Source: Pseudomonadota bacterium
Lineage (GTDB): Bacteria; Pseudomonadota; Gammaproteobacteria; Burkholderiales; Burkholderiaceae_C
Assembly (NCBI GenBank): GCA_029780695.1
Contig: JAKOYD010000113.1
Location: 1 to 43,186, forward strand
Length of the DNA stretch: 43,186 bases
Direction: 5' to 3'
In this document: positions 19,722 to 27,598 of the stretch, piece by piece
Position numbering within the stretch: the first letter of the stretch is position 1
Layout of the letters: each line of letters begins with the position of its first letter
Program-made: the position numbers and the translations under genes
Notes under the pieces: generated by a model
Seen by the model: only the letters and a program-made list of their open reading frames with translations
Told to the model about the DNA's origin: nothing
The model's database searches: none

Positions 19722-20505
19722 CGCCCCTGCCGCCCGTGCGTCGGCGCGCGACCAGCGCGGCCGCCACGGGCGCCTTTCAAGGGCCGCGTTCGCGGCCCTT
19801 TTTGCGTGGCTGTTTTGCCTGGTGCTGCCCGGCTGCGCCAGCGACGCGCCCACCACGCGCGGCCAGGTGCGCGGACAGGACTTTGCCGGCGCCGAGCTGC
19901 TGCAAAGCGAAGGCAACCGCATCGCGCAAAACGCCATGCGGGCCAACCACCGCAGCCTGCTGACGCTGGCCGACAAGCTATACCGCCGCAACCCCGCCGA
20001 ATGGCGCAAGACCGCCACCACGCGCGAGGCGGCGCTGGCGCAGGTCGAAACCGCCATGCTGTCGGGCCAGCCGTGGGCGCCGCTGCAGGGGCGGCGTGAC
20101 GTGGCCGCGCTGTCGCAGTCGCTGACGCCCGACTTCCAGGGCGACCGCGTGGCCGCCTTCGTGCTGGCCTGCGCCGACACCATCGTCACCGCGCACGGCG
20201 GCAAGCGCGAGTTCTATTACCTTGACGGGGTCGACCCGCAGCACATCTACAACGCGGCGCGCAACATGGAAGTGGCGCTGTGGGTGCTGAACACGCGCCG
20301 CACCGCGCAAGGCCAGCTGCTGCTGCTGGCCAACGAGATCGTCGGCGAAAACCGCAACCTGACTTTCGAGCGCGAGTTCGGCAAGATCATCGGCCGATTG
20401 GACCTGCTGGCCGCCTACACCACCGAGCGCTACCGGCGCGCGGCGATCAGCTACGTGCAGGGCTTGCTGGCGGCGCCGTTGCTGGCGTTTTTGCCGGTGA
20501 AATAA
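19633..20505 (+). CDS. Predicted lipoprotein of unknown function (start uncertain)
   Basis: The conserved part begins at the lipobox VLPGC (Cys68 from the GTG at 19633) and continues about 220 residues: LLQSEGNRIAQNAMRANHRS, DKLYRRNPAEWRKT, FVLACADTIVTAHGGKREFY and LLANEIVGENRNLTFEREFG. I recognise this as a conserved but uncharacterised betaproteobacterial type. No ATG/GTG/TTG occurs in frame between 19636 and the lipobox, so translation must begin at the GTG inside bactofilin (giving a 50-residue Arg-rich n-region) or at a non-standard codon. The codons for its hydrophobic core coincide with the bactofilin terminator hairpin. Confidence 0.7.
   Translation: MTSRSAPAATSQPRPAPAAPRASSWPWRPDAPAARASARDQRGRHGRLSRAAFAALFAWLFCLVLPGCASDAPTTRGQVRGQDFAGAELLQSEGNRIAQNAMRANHRSLLTLADKLYRRNPAEWRKTATTREAALAQVETAMLSGQPWAPLQGRRDVAALSQSLTPDFQGDRVAAFVLACADTIVTAHGGKREFYYLDGVDPQHIYNAARNMEVALWVLNTRRTAQGQLLLLANEIVGENRNLTFEREFGKIIGRLDLLAAYTTERYRRAAISYVQGLLAAPLLAFLPVK
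19779..19803 (+). terminator. Rho-independent terminator after bactofilin, inside the next gene
   Basis: AAGGGCCGCG (19779-19788) and CGCGGCCCTT (19791-19800) form a perfect stem followed by a T-run to 19803. It lies 58 bp past the bactofilin stop, but within the reading frame of the lipoprotein gene, where it encodes RAAFAALF of the signal peptide. Confidence 0.75.
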
Positions 20506-20625
20506 GGCCCCCCTGTGGTGCTGCGCGCCTTCCCCCCAGAGGGGGGACAACGCTGGTCGCCGGCGCAGGTCCGGCGACGGCGTTCTGGTGTGGCCTGCTC
20601 CGCGGCCATGGGGGGCGCCTGCTGC
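20506..20625 (-). repeat. Repeat B copy 6 (at lipoprotein 3' end)
   Basis: Starts GGCCCCCCTGTGGTGCTGCG directly after the lipoprotein stop, continues CCTTCCCCCCAGAGGGGGG and ends TGGTGTGGCCTGCTCCGCGG. Its C-run end touches the stop codon. Confidence 0.8.
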
Positions 20626-20638
20626 GCGACGCCTCCTG

Positions 20639-20664
20639 CGTCATTCCCGCGAAGGCGGGAATCC
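20639..20664. repeat. REP-like palindrome
   Basis: CGTCATTCCCGCGAAGGCGG followed by GAATCC: ATTCCCGC and GCGGGAAT form an 8-bp stem around GAAG. This palindrome type is widespread as an extragenic repeat in proteobacteria. It sits in the 329-bp lipoprotein-GMC gap between repeat B copy 6 and repeat A copy 8; only the GMC leader remains otherwise. Confidence 0.75.
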
Positions 20665-20697
20665 CTGAGCTGTCCTCCCCTGCAAACGGGCCGTTAA

Positions 20698-20750
20698 TCC
20701 TGATTTGATAGCGTCGTTCGCTTGTCACACCAGCGCTGGGGGCGATTTTG
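20698..20750 (+). repeat. Repeat A copy 8 (upstream of GMC oxidoreductase)
   Basis: TTTGATAGCGTCGTTCGCTT, then GTCACAC and CAGCGCTGGGGGCGATTTTG. It lies 85 bp upstream of the chosen GMC start and overlaps the longest possible open frame there. Confidence 0.8.
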
Positions 20751-20834
20751 ACGATGAAACACGCGGCCCTGCCAGGGTCGCGCCTCGTTGCGCCCCACCT
20801 TTATGGCATGCTGGCGCGCAGGAGACTTCCGGGC

Positions 20835-22523
20835 ATGAGCGACCTCACTTTCGACACCCTCATCGTCGGCGCCGGCACGGCCGGGTGCCTGCTGGCCAAC
20901 CGGTTGTCGCGCGACACCAGCAGGCGCGTGCTGCTGATTGAGGCGGGCCAGAAGGACGACTACCACTGGGTGCACATTCCCGTCGGCTACCTGTACTGCA
21001 TCGGCAACCCGCGCACCGACTGGCTGTACCAGACCGAACCCGCCGCGGGCCTGAACGGCCGCACGCTGCGCTACCCGCGCGGCAAGGTGCTGGGCGGGTG
21101 CAGCAGCATCAACGGCATGATCTACATGCGCGGGCAGTCGCGCGACTACGACCAGTGGGCCGCGCTGACGGGCGAGGACGAATGGCGCTGGGACAACTGC
21201 CTGCCCGACTTCAAGGCGCACGAAGATCACTACAAATTGGATAGCGCACTGCGCCCTGCTGGTCAGCGCCAGGGGCCAAATTCACCTGATTTTTCTGACC
21301 TGCACGGCCACGGCGGCGAGTGGCGCGTGGAGAAGCAGCGCCTGCGCTGGGACGTGCTGGACGCCTTTGCCGCCGCCGCGCAGCAGGCCGGCATTCCCGC
21401 CACCGACGACTTCAACCGCGGCACCAACGAAGGCGTGGGTTACTTCGAAGTCAACCAGAAAGCCGGCTGGCGCTGGAACACGGCCAAGGCCTTTCTGCGG
21501 CCCGCCCTGCAGCGCCCCAACCTGACCGTGTGGACCGGCGCGCAGGTCAAGCGCCTTGTCATCGAGCGCGGCGATGGTGGCCTGCGCTGCGCCGGCGTTG
21601 AACTGGTGCGCGGCGGCCAGGCGCTGACGGTGCGCGCCGCGCGCGAGGTGCTGCTGACGGCCGGCAGCATCGGCTCGCCGCAGATCCTGCAGCTGTCGGG
21701 CATCGGCCCGGCGGCGCTGCTGCGCCAGCACGGCATCGACGTGCTGGCCGACCTGCCCGGCGTGGGCGCCAACCTGCAGGATCACCTGCAGATCCGCAGC
21801 GTCTACAAGATCGCCGGCGGCAAGACGCTGAACCAGCTGGCCAGCACGCTGTGGGGCAAGGGCCTGATCGGGCTGGAATACGCGCTGCGCCGCAGCGGGC
21901 CGATGAGCATGGCGCCCAGCCAGCTGGGTGCGTTCACCCGCTCGTCGCCCGCCTTCGAGTGGCCCAACATCGAATACCACGTGCAGCCGCTCAGCCTGGA
22001 TGCGTTTGGCGAGCCGCTGCACGCGTTTCCGGCCATCACCGCCAGCGTCTGCAACCTCAACCCCAGCAGCCGCGGCCACGTGCAGATCAAAAGCCCGCGC
22101 TTCGAGGACGCCCCCGCCATCGCGCCCAACTACCTGGCCACCGACGACGACCGCCAAGTCGCCGCCGACAGCCTGCGCGTCACGCGCCGCATCATGGCGC
22201 AGCCGGCCATGGCGCGCTTTAAGCCCGAGGAGTTCAAGCCCGGCGCGCAGTACCAGACCGACGACGAACTGGCCCGCCTGGCCGGCGACATCGCCAGCAC
22301 CATCTTCCACCCCGTCGGCACCACCAAGATGGGCAAGGGCGACGACCCGCTGGCCGTGCTGACCCCGCGCCTGCAGGTGCGCGACGGCGCCGGCGGCACC
22401 ATCGCCGGCCTGCGCGTGGTCGACGCCGGCGCCATGCCGACGATCACCAGCGGCAACACCAACAGCCCCACGCTGATGATGGCGGAGAAGGCGGCGCGCT
22501 GGATCACCGGCTCCGGCGCGTGA
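20835..22523 (+). CDS. GMC-family FAD-dependent oxidoreductase (choline dehydrogenase-like)
   Basis: A 562-aa flavin enzyme of the glucose-methanol-choline family that oxidises alcohols. GAGTAG (12-17) binds the ADP of FAD, and YPRGKVLGGCSSINGMIYMR is GMC signature 1. GSIGSPQILQLSGIGP is signature 2. His492 in HPVGTTKMG and the NTNSPTLMM segment form the active site. The chosen ATG follows AGGAGA; upstream in-frame starts exist at 20748 and 20810. Oddity: residues about 133-155 (YKLDSALRPAGQRQG and following) are encoded by repeat A copy 9 and look like an in-frame insertion between FKAHEDH and LHGHGGEW, which I expect to be nearly adjacent in relatives. Confidence 0.93.
   Translation: MSDLTFDTLIVGAGTAGCLLANRLSRDTSRRVLLIEAGQKDDYHWVHIPVGYLYCIGNPRTDWLYQTEPAAGLNGRTLRYPRGKVLGGCSSINGMIYMRGQSRDYDQWAALTGEDEWRWDNCLPDFKAHEDHYKLDSALRPAGQRQGPNSPDFSDLHGHGGEWRVEKQRLRWDVLDAFAAAAQQAGIPATDDFNRGTNEGVGYFEVNQKAGWRWNTAKAFLRPALQRPNLTVWTGAQVKRLVIERGDGGLRCAGVELVRGGQALTVRAAREVLLTAGSIGSPQILQLSGIGPAALLRQHGIDVLADLPGVGANLQDHLQIRSVYKIAGGKTLNQLASTLWGKGLIGLEYALRRSGPMSMAPSQLGAFTRSSPAFEWPNIEYHVQPLSLDAFGEPLHAFPAITASVCNLNPSSRGHVQIKSPRFEDAPAIAPNYLATDDDRQVAADSLRVTRRIMAQPAMARFKPEEFKPGAQYQTDDELARLAGDIASTIFHPVGTTKMGKGDDPLAVLTPRLQVRDGAGGTIAGLRVVDAGAMPTITSGNTNSPTLMMAEKAARWITGSGA
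21231..21298 (+). repeat. Repeat A copy 9, inside the GMC oxidoreductase gene
   Basis: CAAATTGGATAGCGCACTGC, GCCCTGCTGGT, CAGCGCCAGGGGCCAAATTC. Both flanks (AAATTGGATAGC and GGCCAAATT) are well kept. It has no stop codon in the gene's frame and adds about 22 residues. Confidence 0.85.
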
Positions 22524-22565
22524 GCCCGCGGGTGCCGCCTTGCGCCGCCGCGCCAGCCAGGTGCT

Positions 22566-22618
22566 TCATTTTTTATAGCTGCTTGCTCTTGCCCAGCGCG
22601 CGCTGGTGGCCCAAATGA
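22566..22618 (+). repeat. Repeat A copy 10 (at the M23 peptidase start)
   Basis: TTTTTTATAGCTGCTTGCTC, TTGCCCAG, CGCGCGCTGGTGGCCCAAAT. The final AAATG supplies the start codon of the M23 peptidase gene. Confidence 0.85.
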
Positions 22619-23220
22619 ATCCAAAGCCTCGCCCCGCCCCGCGCGCCTGGGCGCGGCGCGTGCGCAGCGTGCTGTGGCTGGCGCTCTGGGCCGCCGTGCT
22701 GTGGTGGGGCGGCGGCTGGCTGTGGCAGCAACCCTTCATGGACCGCCCGCGCATGCTGTGGCACATCCACCGCATGGACCCGCCCGTCGCGCTGCCGCTG
22801 CCGGTGGACGGGGTGGCCGCGCGCCGCATCGCCGACACCTGGCACGGCCCGCGCGACGGCGGCGCGCGCCTGCACGAGGGCACCGACATCTTCGCCCCGC
22901 GCGGCACGCCGGTGCGCAGTGCCACCGTGGGCATCGTGGCGTCGATCCGCGACGGCGGGCTGGGCGGCAGGCAGGTGTGGGTGCTGGGGCCGGCGCGCGA
23001 GCGGCATTACTACGCACACCTCGACGACTGGGCGCCCGGCCTGTCGGTGGGCGACGTGGTGCAGCCCGGCACGCTGCTCGGCTTTGTCGGCACCACCGGC
23101 AATGCGCAAGGCACGCCGCCACATCTGCACTATGGCATCTATGGGGCCGACGGGGCGTTGAATCCGTGGCCGTTGCTGCAGGCAGGGGCAGCCGGGCGTT
23201 CAGAAAGAAAAGTGCCTTGA
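22615..23220 (+). CDS. M23-family (LytM-type) metallopeptidase, membrane-anchored
   Basis: A 201-aa peptidoglycan endopeptidase-like protein with a basic N-terminus and one membrane helix (about residues 18-40, VLWLALWAAVLWWGGGW). The M23 domain has the zinc ligands His and Asp in RLHEGTDIFAPRGTPV and the HxH motif in PPHLHYGIY; GTPVRSATVG and GFVGTTGNA are typical. It probably cuts or binds peptidoglycan in the periplasm. The ATG at 22615 is formed at the end of repeat A copy 10 and no Shine-Dalgarno sequence is visible, so the repeat may have replaced the original leader. A bactofilin gene lies 3 kb upstream. Confidence 0.9.
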   Translation: MNPKPRPAPRAWARRVRSVLWLALWAAVLWWGGGWLWQQPFMDRPRMLWHIHRMDPPVALPLPVDGVAARRIADTWHGPRDGGARLHEGTDIFAPRGTPVRSATVGIVASIRDGGLGGRQVWVLGPARERHYYAHLDDWAPGLSVGDVVQPGTLLGFVGTTGNAQGTPPHLHYGIYGADGALNPWPLLQAGAAGRSERKVP

Positions 23221-23703
23221 GCGCTGATGCAGCAAGCGGAGGCAGCTATGATTTTTGACGTGGATGGCCCTCACCCCTACTCCCCGCCCTCGCGTGGGCA
23301 GGCTCTCTCAGAAGGAGGGAGAAAAAAGCGACGCCGCGCGAAGCCGCGGCGCTGCCCCATCAACGGCCGAGCGCAGCGACGGCCTGTGTTGGACTTCCCC
23401 TCCCCTCTGGCCGTGCCGAGAAGCGCAGGGCGTGGGGCGGGCGCGGCAGCGCAGCATGCCTCGCTTCGTGCTCTGACTCGCTGCGGCTTTCTGAGCGCAG
23501 CGCCTACGGCGCGAAGCGAGTTCCGCAGCGCAGCGAAGGGACACGGCCAGTGGGCTCGGCTTTGTGTTCGCATAACTTCGCTGCGCGAAGTGAGCGAATC
23601 CCGCTTCGCGAACTTTGGTTACTTTCTTTGCCGAGACAAAGAAAGTGACTGCGCCGCCGGGCGCACATCCCGGCCGACAGCGCATCCGCAGCCAACACGC
23701 CCC
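23221..23703. other. Gene-free 483-bp region rich in small palindromes
   Basis: No plausible gene. It holds many alternating GCGAAGC/GCTTCGC palindromes (for example around 23500-23610) and a 10-bp-stem hairpin at 23619-23648. Its left part, about 23265-23475, contains CCTCACCCCTACTCCCCGCC and CTTCCCCTCCCCTCTGGCC blocks that look like another dispersed intergenic repeat. Its open frames are short and of shadow type. Confidence 0.6.
23619..23648. repeat. Perfect hairpin ACTTTCTTTG/CAAAGAAAGT
   Basis: ACTTTCTTTG (23621-23630) and CAAAGAAAGT (23637-23646) with a 6-nt loop, extendable by a T-G and a T-A pair. I know similar TTACTTTCTTT-type hairpins as dispersed elements in Burkholderiales and Xanthomonadales. 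It lies about 55 bp past the alcohol dehydrogenase stop, where it could terminate or stabilise that transcript. Confidence 0.7.
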
Positions 23704-24801
23704 TCAAGGCTTGATCGCGATCTTCAGCACCCCATCGCGCTGGTTGGCAAACAGGTCGTAGGCCTCGACGATGTCGTCCAGCTTGCGCTGGTGCGTCACC
23801 AGCACGCCCAGGTCCAGCCGCTCGGACTCGATCACGTTCATCAGCCGCCGCATGCGCTCCTTGCCGCCGGGGCACAGCGCGGTGTTGATCTTGTGGTCGC
23901 CCAGGCCGGCGCCAAAGGCATCGACGGGGATGGTCAGGTTTTCCGAATACACGCCCAGGCTCGACAGCGTGCCGCCCGGCCGGATGCAGCGCAGCGCGCT
24001 TTCAAACGTGCCTTGCGTGCCCAGCGCCTCGATGGCGCTGTCGGCGCCCTTGCCGCCGGTGATCTTCAGCACTTCGGCCACCGGGTCCTGCGTCTTGAAG
24101 TTGATGGTGACGTCAGCGCCCAGCTTCTTGGCCACGGCCAGCCGCGCGTCGTTGCCGTCGACCGCAACGATGGTGGTGGCCCCCAGCAGCCGCGCGCCGG
24201 CGGTGGCGCACAGGCCGATCGGGCCCTGCGCGAACACCACCACGGTGTCGCCGATGCGGATGTTGGCGTTTTCGGCGCCCTTGAAGCCGGTCGACATGAT
24301 GTCGGGGCACATCAGCACCTGCTCGTCGGTCAGGCCGTCGGGCACCGGCGCCAGGTTGCCTTGCGCGTCGGGCACCAGCACGTATTCGGCCTGCGTGCCG
24401 TCGATCAGGTTGCCAAAGCGCCAGCCGGCCGTCAGCTTGTAGCCGTGGCAGCCGCAGCGGCCGCTGGCGACCAGATAGCTGCCGTCCTGGCTGGGCGCGC
24501 CGTCCTGCGCGGCGTAGCTGTTGAAGTTGGGGCAGATGGCGCCGGCGATGACGCGCTGGCCTTCCTGGTAGCCGGTGACGGCGCTGCCGAGCTTGACGAT
24601 CACGCCCACCGGCTCATGCCCCACCGTCAGGCCCTTGGCGACCGGATACTCGCCCTTGAGGATGTGCACGTCGGTACCGCAGATCGTGGTGGTGGTGATC
24701 TTGATCAGCGCGTCGTTCGGGCCAACGTCGGGGATCGGCTTGTCGGCGATCTCGATGCGGCCGGGTTCCACAAAGACGGCGGCTTTCATCATCTGGGCCA
24801 T
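23704..24801 (-). CDS. Zinc-dependent alcohol dehydrogenase (MDR family)
   Basis: A 365-aa medium-chain dehydrogenase/reductase. Catalytic zinc ligands are Cys41 (TTICGTDVH) and His61-Glu62 (GHEPVG), with a distal Cys/Asp in LMCPDIMSTG. The Rossmann motif is FAQGPIGLCATAGARLLGA. The structural-zinc lobe is atypical: AICPNFNSYAAQDG and ASGRCGCHGYK hold only three cysteines. This matches a betaproteobacterial subgroup of NAD(P)-dependent ADHs resembling the secondary-alcohol type. It is divergent from the semialdehyde dehydrogenase gene (194 bp), and the pair could oxidise an alcohol to an acid in sequence. Confidence 0.92.
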   Translation of the reverse strand: MAQMMKAAVFVEPGRIEIADKPIPDVGPNDALIKITTTTICGTDVHILKGEYPVAKGLTVGHEPVGVIVKLGSAVTGYQEGQRVIAGAICPNFNSYAAQDGAPSQDGSYLVASGRCGCHGYKLTAGWRFGNLIDGTQAEYVLVPDAQGNLAPVPDGLTDEQVLMCPDIMSTGFKGAENANIRIGDTVVVFAQGPIGLCATAGARLLGATTIVAVDGNDARLAVAKKLGADVTINFKTQDPVAEVLKITGGKGADSAIEALGTQGTFESALRCIRPGGTLSSLGVYSENLTIPVDAFGAGLGDHKINTALCPGGKERMRRLMNVIESERLDLGVLVTHQRKLDDIVEAYDLFANQRDGVLKIAIKP

Positions 24802-24889
24802 GGGGGTTCTCCTTGGGACGGTTGGGGGACAAAAACCACGACGCGCGCGGCGCCTCCGCCCACTATAGGCCGTGTGGGTGGCAGCGTGT

Positions 24890-24903
24890 TGACGCGCGCG
24901 TCA
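24890..24903. promoter_or_regulatory. 14-bp perfect palindrome between divergent dehydrogenase genes
   Basis: TGACGCGCGCGTCA lies about midway in the 194-bp ADH/SSADH intergenic region. A shared operator for a dimeric repressor is possible. GC-rich context raises the chance of coincidence. Confidence 0.35.
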
Positions 24904-24995
24904 GCCATGGGCGGCTGCGGGCAGGCGTGGCGCGGTGCGCGTACCATCGTCCGTGAGCCTTTCTTGTCACCCCCTTTCCGTTCAGGAGCTTCTAC

Positions 24996-26465
24996 ATGAC
25001 CACCGCCACCGCCCCCCAGAAAACCGCCGCCGACTACCCCGACACCCAGCTGTTCATCGACGGCCAGTGGTGCGACGCCGCCAGCGGCAAGACGATGGCG
25101 GTGTTCAACCCTGCCACGGGGCAGGAGATCGGCCGCCTGGCGCACGCCAGCATTGCCGACCTGGACCGCGCGCTGGCCGCGGCGCAAAAGGGCTTCGAGA
25201 CCTGGCGCGCCACCCCGGCGCACGAGCGCGCCGCGCTGATGCGCAAGGCCGCGCAAATCTTTCGCGAACGCGCCGACGCCACCGCGCGCCACCTGACCAT
25301 GGAGCAGGGCAAGCCGCTGGCCGAGGCCAAGGGCGAGGTGCTGGCCGCCTGCGACGTGATCGACTGGATGGCCGCCGAGGGCCAGCGCGCCTATGGCCGC
25401 ATCGTGCCGCCGCGCGATTTGCGCGGCACGGCGCACGTCACGCGGCACCCGGTGGGGCCGGTGGCCGCGTTCACGCCGTGGAACTTCCCGGTCAACCAGA
25501 TCGTGCGCAAGCTGTCGGCCGCGCTGGCCACGGGCAATTCGATCATCGTCAAGGCGCCGGAAGAAACCCCCGCCTCGGCCGCCGCGCTGATCCGCGCCTT
25601 TGTTGACGCGGGCGTGCCGACCGGCGTGGTGCAACTGGTGTACGGCGTGCCGGCCGAGATCTCGCAGTACCTCATCCCGCACCCGGTCATCCGCAAGATC
25701 ACCTTCACCGGCTCGACGCCCGTGGGCAAGCAGCTGGCCGCGCTGGCCGGCCAGCACATGAAGCGCGCCACCATGGAGCTGGGCGGCCACGCGCCGGTCA
25801 TCGTCTGCGAGGACGCCGACATCGACCTGGCCATCAAGACCGCCGGCGGCGCCAAGTTCCGCAACGCGGGGCAGGTGTGCATTTCGCCCACGCGCTTTCT
25901 GGTCGCCAAGCCGATTGCTGCTGAATTCACCAAGAAGCTGGCCGCGCAGGCCGAGAAATTCACTGTGGGCGACGGCTTGGCCGAGGGCACGCGCATGGGC
26001 CCGCTGGCCAACCCGCGCCGCGTCACCGCCATGCAGGCGCTGACCGACGACGCGGTGAAGCGCGGCGGCACCGTGGCCGCGGGCGGCAAGAAGATCGGCG
26101 ATGCCGGCAACTTCTGGGCGCCCACCGTGCTGGCCGACCTGCCGCTGGACGCCGACGTGTTCAACCACGAACCCTTCGGCCCCATGGCCGTGGTGCACGC
26201 CTTCGACACGCTGGACGACGCGCTGAGAGAAGCCAACCGCCTGCCCTTCGGCCTGGCGGGCTATGCCTTCACGCAGTCGCTGAAGAACGCCCACCAGATC
26301 AGCCAGCAGCTCGAAGTCGGCCTGCTATGGATCAACCAGCCCGCCGCCGCCTGGCCCGAACTGCCGTTTGGCGGCATCAAGGATTCGGGCTATGGCTCGG
26401 AAGGCGGGCCGGAGGCGCTGGAGGCGTATCTGACGACCAAGTCGGTGTCGACGTTTTGCGGGTGA
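24996..26465 (+). CDS. gabD: NAD(P)-dependent succinate-semialdehyde dehydrogenase family protein
   Basis: A 489-aa aldehyde dehydrogenase. The catalytic Asn is in [10 protein letters not shown], the general base Glu in [10 protein letters not shown], and the nucleophile Cys in [23 protein letters not shown] is the cofactor loop. The closest named group is SSADH (GabD), which oxidises succinate semialdehyde, but close relatives act on other aldehydes. An AGGAG site precedes the ATG by 7 nt. No gabT or GABA permease is adjacent. Repeat A copy 11 follows directly after the stop. Confidence 0.9.
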   Translation: MTTATAPQKTAADYPDTQLFIDGQWCDAASGKTMAVFNPATGQEIGRLAHASIADLDRALAAAQKGFETWRATPAHERAALMRKAAQIFRERADATARHLTMEQGKPLAEAKGEVLAACDVIDWMAAEGQRAYGRIVPPRDLRGTAHVTRHPVGPVAAFTPWNFPVNQIVRKLSAALATGNSIIVKAPEETPASAAALIRAFVDAGVPTGVVQLVYGVPAEISQYLIPHPVIRKITFTGSTPVGKQLAALAGQHMKRATMELGGHAPVIVCEDADIDLAIKTAGGAKFRNAGQVCISPTRFLVAKPIAAEFTKKLAAQAEKFTVGDGLAEGTRMGPLANPRRVTAMQALTDDAVKRGGTVAAGGKKIGDAGNFWAPTVLADLPLDADVFNHEPFGPMAVVHAFDTLDDALREANRLPFGLAGYAFTQSLKNAHQISQQLEVGLLWINQPAAAWPELPFGGIKDSGYGSEGGPEALEAYLTTKSVSTFCG

Positions 26466-26525
26466 TTTACTATTGATTTAATAGCCGCTCACGCTGCTCT
26501 GCCTGAGCCAGCGGCAAGTTTCATG
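26463..26525 (+). repeat. Repeat A copy 11 (left flank of the integron cassette island)
   Basis: TTACTATTGATTTAATAGCC, GCTCACGCTGCTCTGCCTGA, GCCAGCGGCAAGTTTC. It starts at the SSADH stop codon. Confidence 0.75.
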
Positions 26526-26539
26526 CTCATGATGGTTAA

Positions 26540-26713
26540 TTACCGCAAGTTCTCGCCATCGACCGGCATGTGCGAGTCCCGGTCATCCAGTGCGGACCAC
26601 AGCTCCAGAGCGTTCGATACCCTGCGCAACACAAACGCAAAGGCAAGGCTGTTCTCGCAGGGCGTTTGCGCGGTGATGAAGGACGCAGCATGAAGGCAAG
26701 CGGCGCGCTCCGG
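26540..26713 (-). pseudogene. Remnant of an unrecognised gene (57 codons, no start)
   Basis: On the minus strand a frame bounded by stops reads PERAACLHAASFITAQ, then TPCENSLAFAFVLRR, VSNALELWSALDDRD and SHMPVDGENLR, ending in TAA at 26540-26542. It has no start codon and looks like the C-terminal end of a protein rather than a GC shadow. I do not recognise the family. It occupies the left half of the 379-bp gap before the cassette; the right half (26714-26834) is AT-rich with no gene. Confidence 0.4.
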
Positions 26714-26834
26714 TTATACGGGTAAAATTTACAGATTAATCGAGAATATCACTTCAAGCAACAAGCTACACCTAATTTTCACTGAACTGAGGGATTTTCG
26801 GGTTAACGTTTAGTATGCATGATAGATAAATCAA
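26714..26834. other. AT-rich segment before the cassette (attI-like candidate)
   Basis: A markedly AT-rich stretch unlike the rest of the window, containing TACGGGTAAAATTTAC, CACCTAATTTTCACTG and GGTTAACGTTTAGT. It ends at the GTTRRRY core of the cassette, the place where an attI or a preceding attC should lie. No integrase gene and no convincing attC fold is present. Confidence 0.35.
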
Positions 26835-26841
26835 GTTAGAT
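26835..26841 (+). other. Integron core site GTTAGAT (cassette left boundary)
   Basis: GTTAGAT matches the GTTRRRY recombination core exactly and is followed by CGC and then the ATG of the cassette gene at 26845. Start codons a few bases after the core are typical of gene cassettes. The upstream TAAATCAA resembles the end of an attI site. Confidence 0.6.
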
Positions 26842-26844
26842 CGC

Positions 26845-27594
26845 ATGAACCAACTCCGCACACTCTGGCAGGTGCAAGTACAAGGATGGACTTCCGACCT
26901 TGAACATCTCGTACATCATTTCGTATCAACGTCGTTCCGCGTATCGAAAGATGAACGAGACGGTGGCTTTCTTTATGAGTCAGACGCGTTTGCGGCTTGC
27001 CAGACCTCCGAAGAGGTTCTGACGCTCGCCAACGATGAGCTATGTGTTCTTTCTGGCGTGCTCAAAATGGTTCGCAATTCGCCTGAACCGCTCCGCACGG
27101 GTGCCGTGTATCGGCGCAATGCTGCGGGTGGAAGGGACATATTTCTGCATATTCAAGAAACGCTCCATGCTCGTGCGGAGCTTGGCGAGGTTACAGTAAC
27201 CGTTACTTATGCGGACGGCAACGTCATTACTAAGCCTCCGCCCCCGCCCAGAACGGTAGCTATTGCGCAGCTTGCCGTAGCTGACGTTTCCGTTGCAAAA
27301 GCCATGCGCCTGCTGGCCGCACCAGATCACAGGTCTTGGGTAGGTATGTATCGAATCCATGAGGTCATTGAGTCAGATTTAGGAAGTGAAAGCGCATTGA
27401 AAAAGCGCGGTTGGGGATCGGCACAGGATCTCAAGCGCTTCAAACACTCGGCTAACTCAGTTACTGTGGCAGGAGATTCTGCGCGGCACGGGAAAGAAGT
27501 TGAGCAACCGCCAAAGCATCCGATGTCTGTTGACGAAGCCGCGGCCTATTTGAACTACGTCTTGCAGTCGTGGCTATCTTCGAAGGGTGCGTAA
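26845..27594 (+). CDS. Integron cassette-encoded hypothetical protein
   Basis: A 249-aa protein with no family I recognise. No signal peptide or membrane segment. Residues 1-130 look like a folded domain (LWQVQVQGWTSDLEHLVHHF, ESDAFAACQTSEEVLTLAN), then a TKPPPPPRT linker near 133, then a helical C-terminal half (AVAKAMRLLAAPDHRSWVGM-like region with VSVAKAMRLL, and KKRGWGSAQDLKRFKHSAN). Codon use is more AT-tolerant than its neighbours, which fits transfer. It starts 3 bp after an integron core site and ends 4 bp before an attC-like site. Role unknown; it may be a two-part DNA- or ligand-binding protein, but this is only a guess. Confidence 0.85.
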   Translation: MNQLRTLWQVQVQGWTSDLEHLVHHFVSTSFRVSKDERDGGFLYESDAFAACQTSEEVLTLANDELCVLSGVLKMVRNSPEPLRTGAVYRRNAAGGRDIFLHIQETLHARAELGEVTVTVTYADGNVITKPPPPPRTVAIAQLAVADVSVAKAMRLLAAPDHRSWVGMYRIHEVIESDLGSESALKKRGWGSAQDLKRFKHSANSVTVAGDSARHGKEVEQPPKHPMSVDEAAAYLNYVLQSWLSSKGA

Positions 27595-27598
27595 TGCG

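Noticed and set aside
26543..26690. ATG-initiated 52-residue Arg/Cys-rich frame in the cassette-flanking region
   Set aside because: The overlapping frame without a start has more protein-like composition; the ATG frame looks like its shadow.
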